Source of the DNA: Alkalihalobacillus pseudalcaliphilus
GTDB lineage: Bacteria; Bacillota; Bacilli; Bacillales; Bacillaceae_D
Assembly: GCF_028610675.1 (NCBI RefSeq)
Contig: NZ_JAQQWS010000003.1
Span: 62,001-126,000, forward strand
DNA: 64,000 bases
Direction: 5' to 3'
The notes beneath the pieces were generated by a model. It was given only the letters and a program-made list of their open reading frames with translations, had not been told where the DNA came from and searched no databases. The translations under genes were made by a program, and so were the position numbers. Each line of letters opens with the position of its first letter. Position 1 is the first letter of the stretch. Shown piece after piece: positions 33,631 to 42,889 of the stretch.

Positions 33631-34686
33631 CTATGATTTTACTTCGTCTTTTTGTCCCACTCCTTGATAAATACCTTCAATCATTTTCATCAATTCTACA
33701 CCATCCTCAATCGGGGCTGGTGAAGGTCCATTTGATTGAATCGCTCCAATGAAGGCATTAATTTGATTTTGGAAAGCTCCATCAAAATCAAATGTTGATT
33801 GATTAATTTGTGGATCAATATTAATGATCGTATTATTCTCTTCCGTTACGAGTGTTAAATGAGGCTCGAGCTCTGCTCCCCCTTTTGTACCAAAAAGCTG
33901 TAAAGCAATTTGGTCCTTCTTAAGATGTAAGGAATAAGAGGTATCAACCATTAATGAACTGCCATTTTCAAAGGTAATCAAGGCGTTCGCTAAGTCTTCC
34001 ACTGAGTTGACGGATGCATCATAGTCAGCCGTTTTATAAAAGTCTAAGTTCTGGATGTTTGAACGGTTTCCGATCGATGAATATACGTGACCCGTGACTG
34101 ATTTCACCTTTGGTCTGCCCATCAAATACCAGCAAGCATCAATAATGTGAACGCCTAAATCAATTAATGGACCACCACCAGAACGCTCTTTATCCGCAAA
34201 CCACCCACCCGGGTTACCAATTCTTCTTAATAAAGAAGCTTTTGCATAATAAATATCTCCTAATTTACCTTGATCTATAAAAGCTTTAAGTACCTGTGCA
34301 TTTTCTGCAAATCTTCTGACGTAGCCGACTTGTAACATTACGTTACTGTTATCCACAGCCGCTTTAATTTCTTCTGCTTCTTTTACCGTCATCGCTACCG
34401 GTTTTTCTACAAGCACATGTTTCCCAGCTCTGATAGCAGCTATCGCTAATTCAGCGTGTGTATGATTCCACGTACAAATACTAACTGCCTCAACATTCGG
34501 ATCGGCAAACACTTCGTCTGCATTCATATACACTTTTTGAATCTTATATTTCGTTGCGACCGTATGAGCTCTTTCTTTATTCACATCACATACACCGTAA
34601 AGCTCAGCCTCTGGATTGGCTATATAGGATTTAGCATGCATATCCGAAATCGTACCTAGACCAATAATCACTACCTTTATCATCAA
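33631..34686 (-). CDS. Gfo/Idh/MocA-family NAD(P)-dependent sugar dehydrogenase
   Basis: A 351-residue oxidoreductase. The Rossmann loop VVIIGLGTISDMHAK is at the N-terminus, and EKPVAMTVKEAE (about residues 92-103) contains the catalytic-site Lys-Pro. GGGPLIDLGVHIIDACWYLMG (about 170-190) holds the Asp-x3-His pair used in sugar oxidation. Likely oxidises a sugar, inositol or amino-sugar derivative. The start TTG lies immediately after the isomerase stop, with GGAG 8 nt upstream (an ATG follows as second codon). The pair dehydrogenase-isomerase resembles inositol-type or 3-keto-sugar pathways. Confidence 0.86.
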   Translation of the reverse strand: MMIKVVIIGLGTISDMHAKSYIANPEAELYGVCDVNKERAHTVATKYKIQKVYMNADEVFADPNVEAVSICTWNHTHAELAIAAIRAGKHVLVEKPVAMTVKEAEEIKAAVDNSNVMLQVGYVRRFAENAQVLKAFIDQGKLGDIYYAKASLLRRIGNPGGWFADKERSGGGPLIDLGVHIIDACWYLMGRPKVKSVTGHVYSSIGNRSNIQNLDFYKTADYDASVNSVEDLANALITFENGSSLMVDTSYSLHLKKDQIALQLFGTKGGAELEPHLTLVTEENNTIINIDPQINQSTFDFDGAFQNQINAFIGAIQSNGPSPAPIEDGVELMKMIEGIYQGVGQKDEVKS

Positions 34687-35598
34687 TTACTTCACTCCTT
34701 GAATAACTGTTTTCCAACCTTCGACGGTTACTTCATCCCAAAGTCTTTTCACATTATTCATCCCTATACGAGAACCAACAAAACAATCTTCCATCCCTTC
34801 AAATTCAACAACGATGTAACCGTCATAGTTATTCTCTTTTAAAAGTCGAATAATTTCTCGTATCGGTAACTCACCGTGTCCAACGATAGCCCCTCGTAAA
34901 TAATTATCATTGACAGTACGGAACCATTCACCTTCGCCTGGATTTTCATAATAAGGCCTAATATAAAAATCTTTAAAATGAACCGTCGCAGCATCCGAAA
35001 GGTTTTTCTTCACCCCTACTAATGGATCCTCATCTGCACAAAGGAAATTACCGATATCTAATGTCGTTTTAAAATTCTCTCGTTGAACAGCACGTAAAAC
35101 ACGTTGAACACGATCGCTTGATTGTACATTAAAACCGTGATTCTCTATCGTTGTCACCATCCCGTATTGCTGTGCATAATCAGCAACTAACTGACTGCCT
35201 CTTACAATTTCATCAAAATGGTCATCAAAATAGTGAACCGTCGTGTGTTCTTTTGGTAAAGTAAAGGCTGTGACATCATGACGTAAAACTTTAATTCCCA
35301 TATGATTTACGACATCAATATGACCTTTAATGCGAGCTACTTCTTCTTGAAATTCCTCCTCCGTCGCCTGAATAAAATTCGCAGGCATACAATAAGCAGA
35401 AAGTTCAATGCCAACACTTGCCGCTTTTTCTTTAATTTGTGTCGCTAATTCCCAATTATCAACCACCGTATATCCATAAGGGACAAGCTCCATATGCTCT
35501 CCACCATTATCAGCCACCCATTGAATAGCCTCTAAAATCGTCAAATCCCCTGCATTGATTGCTTTTACTAAACTATAAGAGCTTAAACCTACTTTCAT
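34687..35598 (-). CDS. Sugar phosphate isomerase/epimerase (xylose-isomerase-like TIM barrel)
   Basis: A 303-residue TIM-barrel protein of the AP-endonuclease-2/IolE-IolH group. The signatures are MELVPYGYTVV, KVLRHDVTAF, TTIENHGFNVQSS (metal-ligand Glu and His), FKTTLDIGNFLCADED (Asp), TVHFKDFYIRPYY (His/Asp) and GYIVVEFEGMEDC (final Glu). These residues bind the divalent metal that drives keto-sugar isomerisation or dehydration. It is the first gene of a two-gene operon with the Gfo/Idh dehydrogenase. A 13-bp dyad lies 45-75 nt upstream. Substrate not known. Confidence 0.83.
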   Translation of the reverse strand: MKVGLSSYSLVKAINAGDLTILEAIQWVADNGGEHMELVPYGYTVVDNWELATQIKEKAASVGIELSAYCMPANFIQATEEEFQEEVARIKGHIDVVNHMGIKVLRHDVTAFTLPKEHTTVHYFDDHFDEIVRGSQLVADYAQQYGMVTTIENHGFNVQSSDRVQRVLRAVQRENFKTTLDIGNFLCADEDPLVGVKKNLSDAATVHFKDFYIRPYYENPGEGEWFRTVNDNYLRGAIVGHGELPIREIIRLLKENNYDGYIVVEFEGMEDCFVGSRIGMNNVKRLWDEVTVEGWKTVIQGVK

Positions 35599-35642
35599 TT
35601 CTTACACTCTCCTTTTTCCTTGTATTTATCTATCAATAACTT

Positions 35643-35673
35643 CTAACAATTAGTTATGACAACTGATTGTTAG
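35643..35673. promoter_or_regulatory. Candidate operator dyad upstream of the isomerase gene
   Basis: CTAACAATTAGTT (35643-35655) and AACTGATTGTTAG (35661-35673) form a 13-bp inverted repeat with one mismatch around a 5-nt centre. It lies 45 nt upstream of the isomerase start and has no T-run, so it suits a repressor operator, possibly for the nearby ROK protein. Confidence 0.5.
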
Positions 35674-35728
35674 GGTAAAAACCTTTGATAAATGGCTGAT
35701 CTAAAGTTTAATTTTTTTATAGCCCAAC

Positions 35729-36691
35729 CTAATCAAATAAATGACAGGATACCTTTTGTTGGACTTCACTCAAGTGAGGTGACTTGCTTTTACAAACATC
35801 CATCACATATGGACATCTTGTATGAAATGTACAACCTGATGGTGGATTTACAGGACTAGGTAAATCACCTCTTAATACAATTCTCTCTCTTTTTTTAGAA
35901 CGGTCACCAATAACAGGAACAGCAGACAATAAGGCTTTTGTGTATGGGTGCTTCGGGTTTTGAAATACTTCCTCCTTTAAACCCATTTCTACGATCTTAC
36001 CTAGGTACATAACTGCTACTCGATCACTTATATGCTCCACAACACTTAAATCATGTGAGATAAACAAATAAGCCAACTGAAATTCTGACTGCAACTCTTT
36101 AAAGAGGTTTAATATTTGTGATTGAATGGATACATCTAATGCAGATACTGGTTCATCGGCAATAATAAGATCTGGCTTTAAGATTAATGCTCTAGCAATG
36201 CCAATTCTTTGTCGTTGCCCTCCGCTAAATTGATGCGGATATTTATAAGCAGAAAGTTTACTTAAACCAACGATATCTAGTATGTCAAAAATCATTTTTT
36301 CCTTTTCTTTTCTCGATAACTTCATATGCACATCTACCGGTTCAGCCAGAATATCCATGACCTTCATGCGTGGATTTAAGGATGCATACGGGTCCTGAAA
36401 CACCATTTGAACTCTTCGATTAAAAGGCTTTAATTGCTTTTTATTTAAGTCGGACAACTTCTGATTTTCTAACCAGACTTCACCTGTATCCGGCGTTATC
36501 AATTGGCTTAATAATCGACCGGTTGTTGATTTACCACATCCACTTTCCCCTACTAAGCTAAAAGTCTCTCCTTTATAAATCGTTAAAGAAATATCAGAAA
36601 CTGCTTGTAGTAATGCTTTTTTCTTAAGAGGACCTCGATTTAATTCAAACGTTTTACTTATAGATTTAACCTCTAATAATCGTTCAGTCAT
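35729..36691 (-). CDS. Opp/Dpp-type ABC transporter ATP-binding protein (OppF-like)
   Basis: A 320-residue ATPase subunit. Walker A GESGCGKSTTGR, Q-loop MVFQDPYASLN, signature SGGQRQRIGIARAL, Walker B LIIADEP and the switch His in FISHDL are all present. The C-terminal extension GCTFHTRCPYVMDVC is the cysteine-containing oligopeptide-ABC C-domain. The GAGGAGG 6 nt before ATG (MTERLLEV) sets the start; the gene overlaps the preceding OppD-like gene by 8 nt. It forms the heterodimeric motor with it. Last gene of the five-gene importer operon. Confidence 0.9.
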   Translation of the reverse strand: MTERLLEVKSISKTFELNRGPLKKKALLQAVSDISLTIYKGETFSLVGESGCGKSTTGRLLSQLITPDTGEVWLENQKLSDLNKKQLKPFNRRVQMVFQDPYASLNPRMKVMDILAEPVDVHMKLSRKEKEKMIFDILDIVGLSKLSAYKYPHQFSGGQRQRIGIARALILKPDLIIADEPVSALDVSIQSQILNLFKELQSEFQLAYLFISHDLSVVEHISDRVAVMYLGKIVEMGLKEEVFQNPKHPYTKALLSAVPVIGDRSKKRERIVLRGDLPSPVNPPSGCTFHTRCPYVMDVCKSKSPHLSEVQQKVSCHLFD

Positions 36692-37664
36692 CTTGGTCCT
36701 CCTCATATAACCAGCAGCTGCAACGTCCGCCTTTCTCATCAGTCATTAGTGGAGGTTCCTTTTCACTACATATCGACATCACCTTGTGACATCTCGGAGC
36801 AAACTTACAGCCTTTTGGCATCTGAGAAGGCGGCGGGACTTGACCAGGAATACTAAACAGACTATCAATTTTTTCTCCTAATTGTGGAATTGACCGAATC
36901 AGACCTTGTGTGTATGGATGCTTAGGATTGTCAAATAATGCATCTACTTGAGCCTCCTCCACAATACGACCTGCATACATAACAATGACACGGTCACACA
37001 TTTCTGATACAACACCTAAATCATGGGTAATGAGCAAAATCGACATGCCCAAATCCGTCTGTATTTCCTTCATTAACTCTAAAATTTGAGCTTGGATTGT
37101 CACATCTAATGCCGTTGTTGGTTCATCGGCAATAAGAAGCTCTGGATTGCAAGCCAATGCGATTGAAATCATAACCCGCTGACGCATGCCCCCAGATAGT
37201 TGATGTGGGTACTCATTCAACACTTCCTCTGCTCTTGAAATCCCTACTTTCTTTAACATCGTAACGGCATGTTTTTTTGCTTCTTTTTTACCATGTGAAG
37301 TATGTAATCGAATGACCTCTGTAATTTGTTCCCCTATTTTCATCACTGGATTAAGTGACGTCATTGGTTCTTGAAAAATCATCGAAATTTGTTTACCACG
37401 TAGTTTTCTCAGTTTTGCTTCATTATAGTTTGAAATCACTTCATTTTTATATTTAATTGAGCCAGAACGAATCGAACCTGTTGTCCCCTTAAATAATTTC
37501 ATAATCGATAAAGAAGTAACACTTTTTCCACTGCCACTTTCACCAACTAACCCAACGATCTCCCCTTTTTGAACATGGAAGCTAATATCGTGAATGACTG
37601 TGAGGGGTTGATCATTTTGTATAAATTGAGCTGTGACATGCTCCACTTCTAACAAATTCTCCAT
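36684..37664 (-). CDS. Opp/Dpp-type ABC transporter ATP-binding protein (OppD-like)
   Basis: A 326-residue ATPase subunit with Walker A GESGSGKSVTSL, Q-loop MIFQEPMTSLNPV, signature LSGGMRQRVMISIAL, Walker B LLIADEPTTALD and LLITHDLGVV. The C-terminal oligopeptide-ABC domain contains GCKFAPRCHKVMSIC. Start at ATG 7 nt after AAGGGGG; a GTG two codons earlier sits too close to it. It follows the permease gene by 12 nt. Confidence 0.9.
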   Translation of the reverse strand: MENLLEVEHVTAQFIQNDQPLTVIHDISFHVQKGEIVGLVGESGSGKSVTSLSIMKLFKGTTGSIRSGSIKYKNEVISNYNEAKLRKLRGKQISMIFQEPMTSLNPVMKIGEQITEVIRLHTSHGKKEAKKHAVTMLKKVGISRAEEVLNEYPHQLSGGMRQRVMISIALACNPELLIADEPTTALDVTIQAQILELMKEIQTDLGMSILLITHDLGVVSEMCDRVIVMYAGRIVEEAQVDALFDNPKHPYTQGLIRSIPQLGEKIDSLFSIPGQVPPPSQMPKGCKFAPRCHKVMSICSEKEPPLMTDEKGGRCSCWLYEEDQDD

Positions 37665-37676
37665 CTCCACTCCCCC

Positions 37677-38573
37677 TTAAGAAGACTTCGGGTCAAATAC
37701 ATCCCGTAAACCATCTCCCACAAGATTAAATGCAAGCACTGTTAAAAACAAAATTAATCCTGGGAACAAAACAACATGTGAAGCACTACTAATATAATCC
37801 CTACCCATACTAAGCATCGCTCCCCAATCTGGCGTTTCCGGACTTGCTCCTAGACCTAAAAAGCTTAAGGTTGCAGCTGCTAGAATCGCATTTCCCATTC
37901 TCATCGAGCAAAACACAAGTAATTCACCCATACTACTAGGTAAAATATGCTTCCAAATAATTCGATAACTTGATGCACCAATTGACTGTGCTGCTTCAAC
38001 GTATTCTGCTTGCTTCGCTTCAAGTGCAGCTCCTCGTACTAATCTAGCAAAGCTTGGTACAGAAAAGATAGAAAGAGCAATGACGACATTTATTAATCCT
38101 GGTCCTAAAATCGCGATGATTGCAATCGCCAGTAAAATATCAGGAAATGCAAACATAATGTCACTCCCTCGCATGATGAACCTATCTAATCTGCCCCCAA
38201 AATAGCCACTGATTAGACCAAGAAACGTTCCAATAATTCCACCTGCAAGAATCGAGATTAACCCTACACCAAGTGAAATTTTAGTACCAACGATCAAACG
38301 ACTAAATATATCCCGTCCATATTCATCTGTCCCGGCAAAGTTTTCCGTAGTTGGACCACTTAAAATATTGCTATAGTTTGGCTCATATGGATCATGTGGC
38401 GCTAACCAATTCCCCAAAATAGCTACAAATACTAATAATAAAATAAATAAACTCGCTATAAATGCAACCCTTTGCTTACACCATTTTTTCCAAAACTGTT
38501 TTAAAGGTGAATACGAAGGGGATTCTTGATAGGATACGTTTGAATGGTTTGGCTCCATTTGTATTTGACTCAT
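37677..38573 (-). CDS. Opp/Dpp-type ABC transporter permease (DppC/OppC-like)
   Basis: A 298-residue permease with an N-terminal cytoplasmic segment, a first span near residue 35-55 and five more in the C-terminal half. The OppC-type loop GTDEYGRDIFSRLIVGTKISL is conserved in the family (GTD..GRD). The EAA-like loop EYVEAAQSIGASSYRIIWKHILP contacts the ATPases. It pairs with the DppB-like permease encoded just upstream in the operon. Confidence 0.9.
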   Translation of the reverse strand: MSQIQMEPNHSNVSYQESPSYSPLKQFWKKWCKQRVAFIASLFILLLVFVAILGNWLAPHDPYEPNYSNILSGPTTENFAGTDEYGRDIFSRLIVGTKISLGVGLISILAGGIIGTFLGLISGYFGGRLDRFIMRGSDIMFAFPDILLAIAIIAILGPGLINVVIALSIFSVPSFARLVRGAALEAKQAEYVEAAQSIGASSYRIIWKHILPSSMGELLVFCSMRMGNAILAAATLSFLGLGASPETPDWGAMLSMGRDYISSASHVVLFPGLILFLTVLAFNLVGDGLRDVFDPKSS

Positions 38574-38587
38574 TCTTAACCCCCTCC

Positions 38588-39511
38588 TTATGTAGCATAT
38601 TTTATTTTTGGATTAAGCAAGCTATACAATAAATCGACCACTAAATTCACCATGATAAAATAGAAAGAAAACAATAATAATAAAGCTTGAATGGTCGGAT
38701 AATCTCTAAATCCAATTGAATCAATGAGAAGACGCCCCATTCCAGGAAAATTAAATACGGTTTCCACAACAACAGATCCACCTAATAAAAATCCAAATTG
38801 TAAACCTGTAATCGTCACAACTGGAATCATTGAATTACGTAAGGCATGCTTAGGAATAAGGATCGATTCCTTTAATCCCTTTGCCCTTGCAGTTCGAATA
38901 AAGTCAGCCTTTAATGTATCTAGTAATGCCGAGCGTGTAAACCTGGCAACCATAGCCATAATTCCAGCTCCTAATGCTATTGATGGAAGAACATACCCTT
39001 GCCAAGTATTTAATCCACCTGTTGGTAACCATCCCAACTGCACAGAGAATAGCTGAATAAGTAATAACCCTAACCAAAAATTTGGTAGCGATAAACCTGA
39101 AACAGCCGTTATCATACCGACATAATCTGGCCATTTATTTTTAAAAACTGCTGACACCGTTCCAATGATTAAACCAAATAGCAAAGCCCAGCCCATACTA
39201 GCAATCGTTAAATATAAGGATGGTAAAAATCGTGTACTTATCATGGAAGAAACTTCGTGGCCTGTCACTAATGATTGCCCTAAATCTCCTCGAAAGAGGC
39301 CTCCCATATAATCCCCATATTGCTTCCAAACTGGTTGATCCAATCCAAGATTTGCTCTAATCTGAGCGACTTCTTCTAAAGAAGCATCCGGACCAGCTAC
39401 TAATCTAGCTGGGTCTCCCGGAATTAGATGCGTAAAGAAGAAGATGATGATGGAGACAACAAAAAGGATTGGAATAGTTTCTAATAATCTTTTACCTATA
39501 TAAGCAAGCAC
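38588..39511 (-). CDS. Opp/Dpp-type ABC transporter permease (DppB/OppB-like)
   Basis: A 307-residue permease. The N-terminal MLAYIGKRLLETIPILFVVS span and HLIPGDPARLVAGPDAS loop are hallmarks of DppB/OppB. The EAA loop reads DFIRTARAKGLKESILIPKHALRN (about residues 205-228). Six membrane spans. It follows the binding-protein gene by 32 nt and precedes the DppC-like gene by 14 nt in one operon. Confidence 0.9.
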   Translation of the reverse strand: MLAYIGKRLLETIPILFVVSIIIFFFTHLIPGDPARLVAGPDASLEEVAQIRANLGLDQPVWKQYGDYMGGLFRGDLGQSLVTGHEVSSMISTRFLPSLYLTIASMGWALLFGLIIGTVSAVFKNKWPDYVGMITAVSGLSLPNFWLGLLLIQLFSVQLGWLPTGGLNTWQGYVLPSIALGAGIMAMVARFTRSALLDTLKADFIRTARAKGLKESILIPKHALRNSMIPVVTITGLQFGFLLGGSVVVETVFNFPGMGRLLIDSIGFRDYPTIQALLLLFSFYFIMVNLVVDLLYSLLNPKIKYAT

Positions 39512-39543
39512 TGTCCCATTCCCCCTTGTTGATTTGGCATTTT

Positions 39544-41142
39544 TTATTTTTTGATTTCTGCTTCACGTACTTCAACCGCACCTGATGATAAATTATATAT
39601 ACCGTCCACTTCCGCTCGTTTTCCTCCACTTACTACACCCTCAGCTAAGAAAATCCATGGAGCATCTTCGTATATTTGCTTTTGAATCTTTGAATATAAT
39701 TCCTTCTGCTCTTCTGGGTCAGCAGAGGTTCGAGCCGCATTAATCCATTCAGTTACTTCTTCATTGACATAATAAGCAGAATTAGCACCCGCTGGAGGAA
39801 ACATTTGACTTGAGAATAAGGGACGAATCGCATGATCAGTATCGTTAGGAGAAGCCGCCCAGGTTACATACCACATGTCTACTTCTGCATCGTCTGGATT
39901 TTCTGCCCCATAAATCTTCTCCGAAAGTGTTCCTTCTTCCATTGACATCACTTCAACCTCAATACCAACAGCACCAAGCTGTTGTTGGATAAATTGCATC
40001 GCCCTCATATTATCTGAAGAAGTATTTCCCCAAATCGTCGTGTTAAATCCATCTGCATAACCAGCTTCTGCAAGCAATTCTTTTGCTTTTTCTGGATTAA
40101 ATTCATATAGACCTTGAGACTCATAATGTTTCGTTTGTTTCGTAATAATCGAGTCCAATGGATTTCCTAACCCTGATTTAACGACATTAATAAACGCCTC
40201 ATTATCAATGGCATGATTAATTGCCTGCCTTACCTTAGGGTTATTAAAAGGTTCTTTATTAGTGTTCATCGTCACATAATTTTGTATAGTTGATGGAGTA
40301 AGCTCCACAGTAAAGTCATCTGTGCTATCAGCTTCTGACATGTTTTGTTCTGGATATGGAAATATAAAATCTGCCTCACCCGTTTTTAATAAAGCTAATC
40401 GAGTTCCATTTTCAGGTGTCGGCCGATACTCAACACCTGCAACCTTTGGTAAACCTTCTTCCCAATAATTATCATAAGCTTCAACAACTAATGAACTTCC
40501 TTGATCCCAAGAAACAAACTTAAAGGGACCTGTTCCAATTGGATTCTTAGAAATTTCATCATCGGATAACTTAAGCGATTCACTACTAATCATTTGTGAA
40601 GTAGCAAACTTATCTAACATTGAACTATATGGATTCTTTAAAATAACTTTAATTTCATAATCTCCTGTAACAATCGTTTCATCCACAAATTCAAAACTTC
40701 GATTTGCTCGAATTCCATTGTCTTGGTTAGTCATCCGGTCAATATTTGCCTTTGCAACTTCTGCATTAAAGTCAGTTCCATCGTGGAAAGTCACACCTTC
40801 CCGCAATTGGAATGTATACTCTAAACCATCCTCACTTATCGAATGGTCAGTTGCTAACACATGGATAATGCCTCCATCTTTATCAAGCCCTAATAACCCT
40901 TCAAACATCGAACGCTGTGCTGTTCTAGAATTGGCATCACCCGTATTTTGAGGGTCCATTGATAAAAAGTTCTGTGCAACGGCTACGACGATATTTCGTT
41001 CAGAACTTGTCGTTGCTTTGTCATCACTACTATCTCCTTCTGAATGTGAATCACCGCTCGACTCATCAGTACCACCACATGAAGCTAAAAATAAGATCAA
41101 TACAAAGCTAAGTAATCCTAAATACCACTTGCCCTTCATCAA
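39544..41142 (-). CDS. Family-5 solute-binding lipoprotein (OppA/DppA-like)
   Basis: A 532-residue extracellular receptor and the first gene of the importer operon. The signal ends at the lipobox FLASC (Cys22), followed by a Ser/Asp-rich linker. Family-5 signatures: RTAQRSMFEGLLGLDKDGGI, LEYTFQLREGVTFHDG and NPIGTGPFKFVSW. Family-5 receptors bind peptides, but also nickel, glutathione or oligosaccharides. The sugar-related neighbours (ROK, Gfo/Idh, isomerase) argue for an oligosaccharide or sugar conjugate, though this is inference. A sigma-A promoter with a palindrome lies about 95-150 nt upstream. Confidence 0.88.
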   Translation of the reverse strand: MMKGKWYLGLLSFVLILFLASCGGTDESSGDSHSEGDSSDDKATTSSERNIVVAVAQNFLSMDPQNTGDANSRTAQRSMFEGLLGLDKDGGIIHVLATDHSISEDGLEYTFQLREGVTFHDGTDFNAEVAKANIDRMTNQDNGIRANRSFEFVDETIVTGDYEIKVILKNPYSSMLDKFATSQMISSESLKLSDDEISKNPIGTGPFKFVSWDQGSSLVVEAYDNYWEEGLPKVAGVEYRPTPENGTRLALLKTGEADFIFPYPEQNMSEADSTDDFTVELTPSTIQNYVTMNTNKEPFNNPKVRQAINHAIDNEAFINVVKSGLGNPLDSIITKQTKHYESQGLYEFNPEKAKELLAEAGYADGFNTTIWGNTSSDNMRAMQFIQQQLGAVGIEVEVMSMEEGTLSEKIYGAENPDDAEVDMWYVTWAASPNDTDHAIRPLFSSQMFPPAGANSAYYVNEEVTEWINAARTSADPEEQKELYSKIQKQIYEDAPWIFLAEGVVSGGKRAEVDGIYNLSSGAVEVREAEIKK

Positions 41143-41234
41143 AAATCCCCCTTTTTCGACTAATTATTAATTCCAGTGAAAAAAATATTTAATGAATAAG
41201 GCGATGAATCACCTCAAAACTTAACTTAATAACA

Positions 41235-41293
41235 ATATTATTCAGAAAATAAAGATAAGTCAAGCGAGATTTTTAACTTGCTGTTAAAAATCT
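41235..41293 (-). promoter_or_regulatory. Promoter and adjacent palindrome of the Opp-type operon
   Basis: On the minus strand TTGACT (41258-41263) and TAATAT (41235-41240) are 17 nt apart. A perfect 11-bp inverted repeat AGATTTTTAAC/GTTAAAAATCT (41267-41293, 5-nt loop) lies three bases upstream of the -35 box. It could be an activator or repressor site, or the end of the preceding regulator transcript. Confidence 0.6.
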
Positions 41294-41423
41294 TTAATAA
41301 AAATACTAGTCCTAATGCTAAGAAACTCTCACATCTGAAAATTGAACTGTCCTAATGAAACCCAACCTTTTACAACAGCCATATATTTTATACAATAACA
41401 AATGCTCAATAATTTACCTCCTG

Positions 41424-42761
41424 TTATGTTTTTAATTTGTTATAAAGCGTTGCTACCGAAATTCCTAATCTCTTGGCGGCCATTCTTTTCCCTTCCATAT
41501 CGTTAGGATAATCTTTTAAAATTTCTGATATAATGTCTCTTTCCATCTTTTTCATCATTTTCGGCAAAGACTCTATTTGTTGAAACGATGAATATGTTTG
41601 GAGAGATTTCTGGTGAAGGTGCTGTGGTAAATGTTCCTTTTTTAAAATCCTCCCTTCCATCATACTAATAACGTACTGTGCTGTATTTTTTAACTCTCTT
41701 ACATTACCTGGCCAATTATATTCAAGCAGAATAGCTAATACCTCATCCGTCATCTCAATATCATTTTCCATGTCAACAACTGAATTTAAGAGAAAGTGCT
41801 TAAATAACAAAGGAATATCCTCTTTTCTTTGTCTCAAAGAAGGAATGTTTAACTGAATGACACAAAACCGATAAAATAAATCATCACGAAATAATCCTTT
41901 TTTTATTAAATCACGCAAGTTTTGATTCGTTGCTGCAATAATTCGTGTATCAATAGAACGTTCTCTCACCGAGCCTAATTTCCGAATTTTGCCTTCCTGT
42001 AATACTCGTAATAATTTGCTTTGAAGTGATAATGGCAGTTCACCTATTTCATCAAGAAATAAGGTACCTTGGTGAGCGATTTCGAATAATCCCATTTTCC
42101 CTTCGTTTTTTGCACTTGTAAAAGCTCCTTTTTCATAACCAAAAAGTTCGCTTTCCACTAAATCCTTCGGAATCGTTGCACAATTAATGGGGACAAATGG
42201 CTGCTTAGCTCTCTCACTCGCCTTATGAATCGCCTGTGCAAATAACTCTTTTCCGGTACCGCTTTCACCCGTTATTAATACAGAAAATGGGACACTTGCT
42301 GCTTTTTTGGCGCTCTCCACCATTTCAGTTAATCCACGGTCAAATCCTATTATGGATTCAAAATGATGATGAACCTGATAACTTGAATGCACCTTTCTCT
42401 CTAACTGCTCAATTTTTATTCTTTGCGAGGTTATTTCCTTTTGTAACTCATTTACCTCTTCTTTCCCTTTGCACACAGAAACAGCACCAATTACCTTTCC
42501 ATCTTCGTAAATCGGTGCCATATCAACAAAATACTCTCTATTGCCAACCTGTCGATAAACGCCAATTCTTACTTGCTCATCATTTAATGTCCTAACTAAT
42601 TTCGCTTGTGGACGGACATCTATTAAATACTTTCCAATGATTTCGTTCTTTTTAACACCTGTAATCGCTTCATATTCCTTATTTACCATTACGACTATAC
42701 CTCGATTATCAATAACCAAAATACCATCCTGTATAGAATTAAAGATATTTTTAAGCTCCAT
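41424..42761 (-). CDS. Sigma-54-dependent transcriptional activator with PAS domain
   Basis: A 445-residue enhancer-binding protein. N-terminal PAS domain (residues 1-110; GILVIDNRGIVVMVNKEYEA), a short coiled coil (KEEVNELQKEITSQRIKIEQ), then the AAA+ domain (about 140-370): Walker A GESGTGKE, Walker B TLFLDEIGELP, and the sigma-54 contact loop GAFTSA in place of the canonical GAFTGA. The C-terminal Fis-type helix-turn-helix is KRLGISVATLYNKL. It is divergent from the AtuA operon, whose promoter is a clear -24/-12 site, so that operon is the likely target. The PAS domain probably senses the inducing compound. Confidence 0.9.
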   Translation of the reverse strand: MELKNIFNSIQDGILVIDNRGIVVMVNKEYEAITGVKKNEIIGKYLIDVRPQAKLVRTLNDEQVRIGVYRQVGNREYFVDMAPIYEDGKVIGAVSVCKGKEEVNELQKEITSQRIKIEQLERKVHSSYQVHHHFESIIGFDRGLTEMVESAKKAASVPFSVLITGESGTGKELFAQAIHKASERAKQPFVPINCATIPKDLVESELFGYEKGAFTSAKNEGKMGLFEIAHQGTLFLDEIGELPLSLQSKLLRVLQEGKIRKLGSVRERSIDTRIIAATNQNLRDLIKKGLFRDDLFYRFCVIQLNIPSLRQRKEDIPLLFKHFLLNSVVDMENDIEMTDEVLAILLEYNWPGNVRELKNTAQYVISMMEGRILKKEHLPQHLHQKSLQTYSSFQQIESLPKMMKKMERDIISEILKDYPNDMEGKRMAAKRLGISVATLYNKLKT

Positions 42762-42815
42762 TTACACTACCTCATTTCTAAAAGCTTTTTTCATTATAAA
42801 CCCATTTCAAAATTA

Positions 42816-42832
42816 TTAGAATTTAATTCTAA
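42816..42832. promoter_or_regulatory. Candidate upstream activating site for the sigma-54 activator
   Basis: TTAGAATTTAATTCTAA is a perfect 17-bp palindrome about 60 bp upstream of the -24 box, with a degenerate half copy (TTTAGAAATTTTAAG) at 42836-42850. Position and symmetry fit an enhancer site for the divergent activator. Confidence 0.6.
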
Positions 42833-42889
42833 ATATTTAGAAATTTTAAGACTCCTTCTAACTCCTCCGTGTCTTCACGTATTTTTTAG

